Part shown: piece after piece, positions 42,108-48,471 of the stretch | Position numbering within the stretch: position 1 is the stretch's first letter | How the letters are laid out: each line of letters starts with the position of its first letter | Origin: Chthonomonas sp. UBA6659 | Lineage (GTDB): Bacteria; Armatimonadota; Fimbriimonadia; Fimbriimonadales; Fimbriimonadaceae | DNA: 48,471 nucleotides | Assembly: GCA_002455425.1 (NCBI GenBank) | Contig: DKKT01000036.1 | Span: 1-48,471, forward strand | Direction: 5' to 3' | Made by a program: the position numbers and the translations under genes | Notes under the pieces: generated by a model | What the model was told of the DNA's origin: nothing | Database searches by the model: none | What the model saw: the letters and a program-made list of their open reading frames with translations, nothing else

Positions 42108-42320
42108 ATGAAAATCAACATCAACAACAATCATCGCTCTTCGAACAACGCGTTCGGCACGACCAACAACACGATGAACACGAACAACAAGGACAATCAG
42201 GACAACAACACCATGAAAACCAACATCAAGAACAACAATCATCACCCTTCGAACAACACGTTCGACTCGACCAACAACACGATCAACCCGAACAACAACC
42301 GCAACAAGGAGAACAACACC
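42108..42320 (+). repeat. Tandem-duplicated A/C-rich leader of the subtilase
   Basis: Two imperfect copies, 105 bases (42108-42212) and 108 bases (42213-42320), each start ATGAAAA and end AACAACACC directly before the next ATG or GTG. Each contains a hairpin CGAAC-N5-GTTCG (42142-42156 and 42250-42264). The strand is strongly depleted in G and rich in AAC. All three start-like codons are in one open frame, but AAGGAG before the GTG at 42321 and the signal peptide following it favour that codon as the real start. Translated, the leader would be 71 residues with 29 Asn, which seems an unlikely extension before a signal peptide. Confidence 0.85.
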
Positions 42321-43970
42321 GTGAAGAACCTCATCCGTTTCTCCCTGGGTACTGCCATGCTCACTCTCGCCATGTTCGCCACCGCGCAAGAGGGCGAGTA
42401 TGTTAGCAACCAGATCATCGTCGGCTTCCAAAGAGGACAAGAGCGGGAAGCTCGCGCATTCCTGAGCCGCCTTGGTTACGAAGAACAGGAGTACGACGAG
42501 ACGCTCAATGCGAGCGAGGTCCGGCTTCCCGATCGTCTCGATCCGAGAATTGCGGCCGAGCGGGTTCGAGCAAACCGTGCGTTCGCCTATGCGGAGCCGA
42601 ACTATTACGCTCGAGCAACAGCAGTGCCTAGTGATCCGCTATTCAACAGTCAGTGGGGGCCCTGGCATGTCGGCACGCCCTGCGCCTGGAACATGCAGAT
42701 CGGCAATCCCGGGATGCGGATCGCGATCATCGACACCGGAGTCGACTTCGTTCATCCCGATCTCGGCGGCAAGGTCCTGAACAATGGTTGGGACTTCGTC
42801 AATAACGATCCCCTACCCCAGGATGACCATGGCCACGGAACGCACTGTGCGGGGATTGCCGCGGGAATGCCGAACAACAATGTCGGTATCTCCGGTATGG
42901 ACTGGAACGCTCGCATCCTTCCGATCAAGGTGCTCAATGCCGGTGGTTCGGGAACCTACTGGAACGTCGCACAAGGGATCATCTACGCGGCGCACCCTAA
43001 CCAGGGCAACGCACAGATCCTGTCCCTGAGTCTTGCCGGTGGTGCGCCCTCGGCGGTGCTGCAGAGCGCCGTTCAGTTTGCCCACAGCAACCGACGTCTC
43101 ATCGTCGCGGCCGCCTCGAACACTGGGAGTCAAAACCCAGCGTACCCGGCGTTCTACAGTGAGGCGATCGCGGTCGGCGCGAGCACGATCGATGATTCTC
43201 AGGCACCCTTCAGCAACTACGGTTCCTGGGTCGACGTCGCTGCCCCTGGTGTGAACATCCTGAGCTCGTTGTGGACCTCGTCCGGCAGCACTTGGGCGAG
43301 CTGGAACGGTACGTCGATGGCGACGCCGATGGTGGCCGGGCTGGCCGGACTCGTGTGGAGCCAAATGGGGTCGACGGCGACTTCATCGCAGGTTCGCCAG
43401 CGAATCGAGTCGACTTGCGACCCGGTCAAGGGCGGTGCATGGGTCGTGAACGGCCGCATCAACGCATTCCGTGCGGTTGCCGGAAGCTTGAGCGGCAACA
43501 CGTGGCTGAACTCCGCGGCCTATCAACTCGTCCTCGGTACGCCATCGGGTCCGCAAACCCTCAACCGTCTGTTCACGGCGAACAACACGGGAATCGCGGC
43601 AAAGAGTGTGGGCGGTCTCGGCAATCGCCGGGTGCACTTTGCGGCCAACTTCAGCACAACGATGTGCCCGGCCTCGATCCGGACGTTGACGATCTCGATG
43701 AGGTTGAAGGATTCGACGGTAATGCCAGGTGTCCGCACGCTCTTCGTGAAGAACCAGCGAACGGGGAACTGGGACCCAATCGGCGGCACCTTCGGAGTCG
43801 GAACTGGCTGGCTCAACGTGAACCGGACGATTACGACCTCGGCGACGAGCTTCGCGGCCCACTACGTCGATGTCTACACGGGCAAGATTGAGCTCCGACT
43901 GGAGGCTTTGGAGCCCCTCTCCCCGTTCACTCAGACGGTGGACCTCGTCCGAATCAACTCCGCGTACTAA
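42321..43970 (+). CDS. Secreted subtilisin-like (S8) serine protease
   Basis: The protein has 549 residues from the GTG at 42321, which has AAGGAG nine bases upstream. A signal peptide (to ATAQ near 22) is followed by an I9-type propeptide (about 25-95, from YVSNQIIVGFQRG to AYAEPNYYARA). The catalytic domain has Asp138 (AIIDTGVDF), His172 (GHGTHCAG) and Ser332 (NGTSMATP), all intact. About 170 C-terminal residues look beta-rich (VRTLFVKNQRTGNWDPI) and may be a surface-binding or P-domain-like part. It lacks a PEP-CTERM signal. The open frame extends to 42066, but the extra residues are Asn-rich leader. Confidence 0.93.
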   Translation: MKNLIRFSLGTAMLTLAMFATAQEGEYVSNQIIVGFQRGQEREARAFLSRLGYEEQEYDETLNASEVRLPDRLDPRIAAERVRANRAFAYAEPNYYARATAVPSDPLFNSQWGPWHVGTPCAWNMQIGNPGMRIAIIDTGVDFVHPDLGGKVLNNGWDFVNNDPLPQDDHGHGTHCAGIAAGMPNNNVGISGMDWNARILPIKVLNAGGSGTYWNVAQGIIYAAHPNQGNAQILSLSLAGGAPSAVLQSAVQFAHSNRRLIVAAASNTGSQNPAYPAFYSEAIAVGASTIDDSQAPFSNYGSWVDVAAPGVNILSSLWTSSGSTWASWNGTSMATPMVAGLAGLVWSQMGSTATSSQVRQRIESTCDPVKGGAWVVNGRINAFRAVAGSLSGNTWLNSAAYQLVLGTPSGPQTLNRLFTANNTGIAAKSVGGLGNRRVHFAANFSTTMCPASIRTLTISMRLKDSTVMPGVRTLFVKNQRTGNWDPIGGTFGVGTGWLNVNRTITTSATSFAAHYVDVYTGKIELRLEALEPLSPFTQTVDLVRINSAY

Positions 43971-43990
43971 CGCAGACCTGGGGAGAGAAA

Positions 43991-44021
43991 CGAGCCCGGC
44001 GCGCAGATTGCGCCGGGCTCG
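43991..44021 (+). terminator. Hairpin after the subtilase gene
   Basis: A 12-bp perfect stem (CGAGCCCGGCGC with its complement) closes a seven-base loop. It starts 20 bases after the protease stop. There is no T tract behind it, so termination may be weak or Rho-assisted. The next gene starts 28 bases later. Confidence 0.6.
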
Positions 44022-44048
44022 CCCATGTCTGTGGGTAACCTCCTGGTC

Positions 44049-45008
44049 ATGAAGCGCTTCGCCGCTGCCCTAGCCCTCGGACTTGCGACATTCGCGATCG
44101 CGAACCAGCCCTTGACGTGGATCCGCAGCGCGGTCGTCAGCCCCGACGGCCAGTACCTCGCGACCGCCGGCGACGAGAACATCATCCGCCTGTACTCGTT
44201 CCGCGACACCCGCCTTCTCCGCCAAGTCACGCTCCCAAAGGGCGCGAACAGCTTCGTGACCCAACTCGCCTTCATGCCGAGCGGCAAGCAGCTGGTCAGC
44301 GCCGGCTCGGATGGGCGGATTCGGATCTGGAACCCGGCTACGCTCAAGCAAGTCCGCGAAATCCGAGCCGGAACCGAGTACGTCTCCGGCATCGCGGTAG
44401 CGAAGGGATCGCCCTACGTGGCGAGTTCCGGCTACGACAACCGGGCCAAGCTCTGGAACGTCGCCACCGGCAAGCTGGTCAGAGCGTTCTCAGGGCTCAG
44501 ATCGGACGCGTACGCCGTGGCGCTGTCCCCGGACGGGAAGCGGATTGCGGCTGGCGGCCCCGACAAAACTCTCCGAATCTGGGACACGGCCAACGGCAAG
44601 CTGGTCCGAACTTTGCGGCCCGGTCAGGTGATGTCGATCGCGTGGAGTCCGGATGGAAAGTGGATCGCGACCGATGGCGCGGATATGAAGTACTACCTCT
44701 TCGACGCCAAGACTGGAAAGCTCACCCTGAGCCAGCCCACGGACGCGGGCAAGATGATCACCGGGCTCGCGTTCGCTCCCGACAGCCAGTCGTTCATCGC
44801 CGGACACTATGGCGGCGGTGTTGAGCGATACAGCCTGAGCGGCGAGCTGTTACAGGTCTATACCGGGGCCGAGCAGAACATGGGATCCGTCGAATTCTCG
44901 CCGAATGGAAAGGCGATTGTCGGTGCCAGCTTCGATAGTACGGTTCGGATCTGGAATACGGAAACTGGGGAGCTGACGACGACCCTCGGTACGCCCAAGA
45001 AGGGCTGA
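44049..45008 (+). CDS. Secreted WD40-repeat protein
   Basis: The protein has 319 residues with a signal peptide (AAALALGLATFAIA, cleavage near NQ). It is then one seven-blade WD40 propeller; blades end in IRLYSF, IRIWNP, AKLWNV, LRIWDT, YYLFDA, VERYSL and VRIWNT. Such propellers are binding platforms, and here the location would be the periplasm or cell surface. The ATG at 44049 is preferred to one eight codons upstream, which lies in the terminator. It could share a transcript with the protease if the hairpin leaks. Confidence 0.85.
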   Translation: MKRFAAALALGLATFAIANQPLTWIRSAVVSPDGQYLATAGDENIIRLYSFRDTRLLRQVTLPKGANSFVTQLAFMPSGKQLVSAGSDGRIRIWNPATLKQVREIRAGTEYVSGIAVAKGSPYVASSGYDNRAKLWNVATGKLVRAFSGLRSDAYAVALSPDGKRIAAGGPDKTLRIWDTANGKLVRTLRPGQVMSIAWSPDGKWIATDGADMKYYLFDAKTGKLTLSQPTDAGKMITGLAFAPDSQSFIAGHYGGGVERYSLSGELLQVYTGAEQNMGSVEFSPNGKAIVGASFDSTVRIWNTETGELTTTLGTPKKG

Positions 45009-45037
45009 GACGGATACACTGGGGACAGGAGCCCATC

Positions 45038-46159
45038 GTGAGAGTCCCGTTCATCGACATACGCGCCCACTATCAAGACGTCGTTCCCGAGATCGACCAA
45101 GTCACCCACGAGGTCCTCTCAAGCGGCGGCTATGTGCTCGGGAAGCACAACAAGGCCCTCGAAGAGGAGCTCGCGACGTTGCACGGGGTCAAGCACGGTA
45201 TCGCCGTGAACAGCGGGACCGATGCCCTGCGTATCGCGATGGATGCCTGCGGCATCAAACCGGGCGACGAGGTGATCACGACCGCTTTCACATTCGTGGC
45301 GAGTGTCGAGGTGATCGTGCAGTTGGGAGCGATTCCCGTCTTTGTCGATATCGAGCCCCACACCTTCAACATCGATCCCGAAAAGATCCGAGAGGCGATC
45401 TCCTCGAAGACGAGGGCGATCCTCCCTATCCACCTCTTCGGCCAGCTCGCGAACGTGAACGCGATCTCGGCCATCGCTCGCGAGCACGGTCTCATGGTGA
45501 TCGAAGACGCCGCTCAGGCGGTCGCGAGCCATCACAACGGTGCCTATGCAGGGAAGCATGGGCGCGCGGCCGGCCTCAGCTTCTATGTCACGAAGAACCT
45601 GGGGGCGGCAGGCGACGGTGGCATGATCCTGACCGATGACGATGAGGTCGCCGAGTTGGCTCGTTCCATCCGCATCCACGGGATGGGAAGGGAGCGCTAC
45701 TACTACGACTACATCGGCTATACGAGCCGGCTTGATGAGATCCAGGCCGCGGTGCTCCGGACCAAGCTCACGAAGCTGGCGGATTGGAACGCACGGCGAG
45801 GCGAGATCGCGGCCCGGTATCTCGATGAGCTCCGGAGTCTCGACCTTCGGCTGCCCTCGATCGTGGCGGGGAACAACCATACCTGGCACCAGTTCACGGT
45901 GCGCAGTCCTCGTCGGGAAGCAATGCAAGGCTTCCTCAAGGAGCGAGAGATCGACTCGATGATCTACTACCCGGTCCCGATCCACTACCACGCCCCCTAT
46001 CGGCGGTTCGGGAACGGTGAGGGAAGCCTCCCGGAGACGGAGGCGGCGGCGAAGGAGGTCTTGAGCCTTCCCGTTCACCCGCACATGCGGGACGAGCAGG
46101 TGGAATGGGTGATCGAATCCGTCGCCCAATTCGCGAGTCCCGTCGGCCGCCCGGCCTGA
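45038..46159 (+). CDS. DegT/DnrJ/EryC1-family aminotransferase
   Basis: The protein has 373 residues. It is a PLP enzyme of the sugar aminotransferase family, which aminates keto-sugar nucleotides for surface polysaccharides or antibiotics. It shows VNSGTDALRIAM (cofactor phosphate), EDAAQAVASHHNG, and the PLP lysine Lys186 in YVTKNLGA. The start is GTG with AGGAG nine bases before. No other nucleotide-sugar genes are near, apart from the glycosyltransferase about 16 kb away, so the substrate is open. It is convergent with gcvT. Confidence 0.92.
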   Translation: MRVPFIDIRAHYQDVVPEIDQVTHEVLSSGGYVLGKHNKALEEELATLHGVKHGIAVNSGTDALRIAMDACGIKPGDEVITTAFTFVASVEVIVQLGAIPVFVDIEPHTFNIDPEKIREAISSKTRAILPIHLFGQLANVNAISAIAREHGLMVIEDAAQAVASHHNGAYAGKHGRAAGLSFYVTKNLGAAGDGGMILTDDDEVAELARSIRIHGMGRERYYYDYIGYTSRLDEIQAAVLRTKLTKLADWNARRGEIAARYLDELRSLDLRLPSIVAGNNHTWHQFTVRSPRREAMQGFLKEREIDSMIYYPVPIHYHAPYRRFGNGEGSLPETEAAAKEVLSLPVHPHMRDEQVEWVIESVAQFASPVGRPA

Positions 46160-46160
46160 T

Positions 46161-47252
46161 TCAGGCCGACTTCGGCTTCTTCAGGAATCGTTTGTTGACG
46201 ACGGTTCCCGGTTCGAGCTTGCCTCGGATTTCGAGCCCGCACGGCGTGCCCTGGGCAACATCCGACGCGAGGAACGCGAAGGCGATCCCACATTCGAGCG
46301 TCGGGGAGAACACGCCGCTCGACACCTCCCCCACCTCGCGACCTTCGACGAAGACCTTCATCCCGATCATCGGGAGCCGCTTCGAATCGAGGCGGACGCC
46401 CTGGAGCTTGGTCGGCGTACCCTGCTCGCGCGCCGCCTGAATCGGTTCCGAGCCGATGAACGACTTCGTCTTGGAAACGACCCATCCGAGACCGGCGGCG
46501 ATCGGGCTCATCGTGTCTCCGAGTTCGTGCCCATACAGCGGCAGCCCCGCTTCGACACGCAAGGCGTCTCGTGAGCCAAGCCCGCACGGGGCGACGCCGG
46601 CGGCGAGGAGCGCGTCCCAGAGCCTCTCCGCGTCGGCGTTGGCGCAGATCAGCTCGAAGCCGTCTTCCCCCGTATAGCCCGAGCGCGCGGCAAAGCAACC
46701 CACCCCGCCGAACGTGGTTTCGACGACGCCGAACGCGGGGGCGGCGGCTAGGGCGGCGCCGTCCGGAGACAGGGCGGAGAGCGTGGCGAGCGCCTGCGGA
46801 CCCTGAACCGCAATCATCGACGTTCGATCGGTCGTGTCCTCGATCGCGACCTCGAACGTGTTTCGAGACCGAATCCAGGTCACATCCTTGGCGTGGTTGG
46901 CCGCGTTGACGACCATCCGGAACTCCTCCCCCGAGATCCGATAGACGATGATGTCGTCGACGCAGCCGCCATCCGGGTTGGGGAGCAGCGAGTATTGCCC
47001 CGTCCGATCGACGAGCTTGCTGACGTCGTTGGTCGTGATCCACTCCAAGAACTCGAGCGTATGCGGTCCTGTGAAGGTCAGTCGGGCCATGTGGCTGACG
47101 TCGAACATGCCGACATGCTCGCGGACCGCCTTCGTTTCGGCGATGATCCCGGCGTACTGGACCGGCATTTCGTAGCCGGCAAACTCGACCATCTTGCCGC
47201 CGGCGCGAACGTGGGCAGCGTGGAGCGGGGTGCGGAGAACGGCGCTGTTCAT
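46161..47252 (-). CDS. gcvT: Aminomethyltransferase (glycine cleavage T protein)
   Basis: The protein has 363 residues, the normal length. GcvT transfers the methylene group from aminomethyl-lipoyl-H protein to tetrahydrofolate and releases ammonia. Motifs are FAGYEMPVQYAGI, FDVSHMARLTFTG, ARSGYTGEDGFEL and GLGSRDALRVEAGLPLYGHE. The ATG at 47252 fits the family N-terminus (LRTPLHAAHVRAGGKMV). GcvH and GcvP are not in the window. Its stop lies next to the DegT-family gene's stop. Confidence 0.95.
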   Translation of the reverse strand: MNSAVLRTPLHAAHVRAGGKMVEFAGYEMPVQYAGIIAETKAVREHVGMFDVSHMARLTFTGPHTLEFLEWITTNDVSKLVDRTGQYSLLPNPDGGCVDDIIVYRISGEEFRMVVNAANHAKDVTWIRSRNTFEVAIEDTTDRTSMIAVQGPQALATLSALSPDGAALAAAPAFGVVETTFGGVGCFAARSGYTGEDGFELICANADAERLWDALLAAGVAPCGLGSRDALRVEAGLPLYGHELGDTMSPIAAGLGWVVSKTKSFIGSEPIQAAREQGTPTKLQGVRLDSKRLPMIGMKVFVEGREVGEVSSGVFSPTLECGIAFAFLASDVAQGTPCGLEIRGKLEPGTVVNKRFLKKPKSA

Positions 47253-47278
47253 GCTTGAAGTATGGCCCGCCGAACCGC

Positions 47279-48471
47279 TCAGGAGACGGTGATCAGCGCT
47301 CGGTCGCTCGGTTGCTCCTGCGACAAAAGCAAGATGCCGGCGTGCTCGGGACGCTGGAGCCGAGGGTCGTCGGTCAGGAGATCGATCGCGGTCTGCCGCG
47401 CGAGTTCGAGAAGCTTCACGTCTTGGATGAGGTCGGCGAGCTTGAAATCGAGGTTGCCGTGCTGCCGCGTTCCCGCGAGTTCGCCTGGCCCGCGAAGACG
47501 AAGATCGGTTTCGGCGATCTTGAATCCGTCGGTCGTGCCGACCAGCGTCTCGAGACGTGCCCGCGCTTCCTCGTTCTTGGCGTCCGAGATCAAGACACAG
47601 TAGCTCTGGTGGCTTCCTCGTCCGACTCGCCCGCGCAGCTGGTGGAGTTGAGCCAGCCCGAAGCGATTGGCGTCTTCGATGACCATGACGGTGGCGTTCG
47701 GCACATCGACCCCGACCTCGATCACGACGGTACTGACAAGGATGTCGAGCTCGTGGTTACGGAAAGCCGACATCGTCGCTTCCTTCTCCGCCGCCTTCAT
47801 CTGGCCGTGGAGAAGCCCGACCCGGAACTCGGAGAAGTCGATCTGACTCAGCCGGTAATGGAGGTCGACGGCCGCCTGCGTCTGCATCTTCTCGCTCTCG
47901 CTGATCATCGGGCAGACGAAGTAGGCCTGCCGCCCGTCGCGTAGCACCTCTCGGACCCCGTCGTAAACCTGACGTCGTTCGTAGGGCAGACGCCACCGCG
48001 TCTTGATCGGGGTCCGCCCCGGGGGAAGTTCGTCGAGAACCGAGACGTCGAGATCGCCGTGCAGGGTCATCGTCAACGTGCGCGGGATCGGTGTCGCGGC
48101 CGCTTCGAGTGCCTGACGTTTCTTAGGAGCGGGCTGCTTGCCGACCAGAAGCGTGACCTCGACCCCGAGCCGATCGAAGAGCGGGTGGAGGTTGAAGTAG
48201 TGCTGCTCGGCGAGAATCTCCGTCGGAGCCATGAGCGCGGCTTGGTAGCCGCTGAGAACCGCGACAAGCATCGCGGCGGCGGCGACCGCAGTCTTTCCCG
48301 AGCCGACATCGCCCTGAACCAGACGATTCATCGGGGACGGGCGCGCCATGTCCGCATAGACTTCATGGATCACGCGGTCCTGAGCCCCCGTCAGTTGGAA
48401 CGGGAACATCGTCGCGACCTCTTCGCGCAACGGCTTCGGGGCTTCGCCGCCGAACAGCCCGCCGAGCGCCG
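47279..48471 (-). CDS. recG: RecG helicase, 3' part, with an internal deletion (5' end off window)
   Basis: The visible part runs from the window edge (near REEVATMFPFQLTGAQ) to the stop. RecG remodels stalled forks and recombination intermediates by driving branch migration. Motif I is present (QGDVGSGKTAV), and also MAPTEILAEQHY, TPIPRTLTMTLHGDLDVS, VIEVGVDVPNATVMVIE, and QLHQLRGRVGRG with the TRG region after it. Between KKRQALEA and ATPIPRT, however, about 60 residues found in other RecG proteins are missing, including the DEQH Walker B motif. The junction is at about 48100 in GCGGCCGC. The reading frame is kept. The protein would not hydrolyse ATP. Confidence 0.85.
   Translation of the reverse strand, partial: ALGGLFGGEAPKPLREEVATMFPFQLTGAQDRVIHEVYADMARPSPMNRLVQGDVGSGKTAVAAAAMLVAVLSGYQAALMAPTEILAEQHYFNLHPLFDRLGVEVTLLVGKQPAPKKRQALEAAATPIPRTLTMTLHGDLDVSVLDELPPGRTPIKTRWRLPYERRQVYDGVREVLRDGRQAYFVCPMISESEKMQTQAAVDLHYRLSQIDFSEFRVGLLHGQMKAAEKEATMSAFRNHELDILVSTVVIEVGVDVPNATVMVIEDANRFGLAQLHQLRGRVGRGSHQSYCVLISDAKNEEARARLETLVGTTDGFKIAETDLRLRGPGELAGTRQHGNLDFKLADLIQDVKLLELARQTAIDLLTDDPRLQRPEHAGILLLSQEQPSDRALITVS

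Noticed and set aside
42066..42320. Asn-rich 85-residue N-terminus for the subtilase as a normal protein part
   Set aside because: A ribosome site and signal peptide follow at 42321, and the repeat structure fits a leader better; kept as a finding rather than as coding sequence.
48096..48103. NotI-type GCGGCCGC at the recG junction as cloning evidence
   Set aside because: A single 8-base site can occur by chance at this GC level; only noted as part of the deletion junction.
1..48471. CRISPR array, insertion sequence or prophage
   Set aside because: No regularly spaced repeats, transposase, integrase or phage structural gene was seen anywhere in the window.

Overview
The window looks like chromosomal DNA from an Armatimonadota bacterium, most likely a Fimbriimonas-type lineage. 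This is an inference from content: a prepilin whose N-terminus reads FTLIELLVV and continues to ILFPVFAQAK, an Armatimonadota-style version of the motif; two PEP-CTERM proteins; an abundance of lipoproteins; high GC; many GTG/TTG starts; and no phage or plasmid genes. Most genes are ordinary housekeeping or envelope genes, packed tightly. Stop/start overlaps of the ATGA or TTGA type are frequent, so translational coupling is probably common.

Layout. Bases 1-2337 hold a lipoprotein, a 12-G tract and a lower-GC operon on the plus strand (pseudopilin, a small secreted protein with 13 cysteines, a membrane-anchored protein). Bases 2334-11623 are nearly all on the minus strand. In transcription order they encode a major-type prepilin with a small lipoprotein and a strong terminator, a coiled-coil protein, CrcB, a two-gene ABC exporter, then an envelope operon (membrane protein with a SecD-P1-like end, three lipoproteins, RodA). 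Bases 11787-17443 hold a regulator remnant lacking its ATPase half, a DnaJ-WD40 fusion, PruA with two small envelope proteins, and a GNAT enzyme. HtrA follows at 17622-19196. Bases 19252-23349 are an nrfH-nrfA-resB-ccsA operon: ammonia-forming nitrite reductase together with the system II machinery that attaches its hemes.

After a REP-like palindrome pair come glmS, then a lower-GC island (about 25.8-28.0 kb) with a PEP-CTERM protein and a divergent double-HTH regulator. Next are a glycosyltransferase with a tiny membrane ORF, an S41-like protease, xylulokinase, an SDR, a PhzF-family protein and a second PEP-CTERM protein. GuaB, a secreted transglutaminase-like protein, a PIN-TRAM membrane protein, a NurA-like protein and a DUF1501 protein follow, then tRNA-Leu(CAA).

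The last part has a LuxR-PAS regulator, a promoter region with three dyad symmetries, a duplicated A/C-rich leader, a secreted subtilisin, a secreted WD40 protein, a DegT-type aminotransferase, GcvT, and the 3' part of recG running off the window end. That recG reading frame lacks about 60 residues including the Walker B (DEQH) box.

The most unusual items are the duplicated AAC-rich leader with conserved small hairpins before the subtilase, the dyad cluster between the LuxR-PAS gene and that protease, the recG deletion, the cysteine-rich pseudopilin cassette behind a poly-G tract, and the DnaJ-WD40 fusion. No CRISPR array, insertion sequence or prophage was seen.
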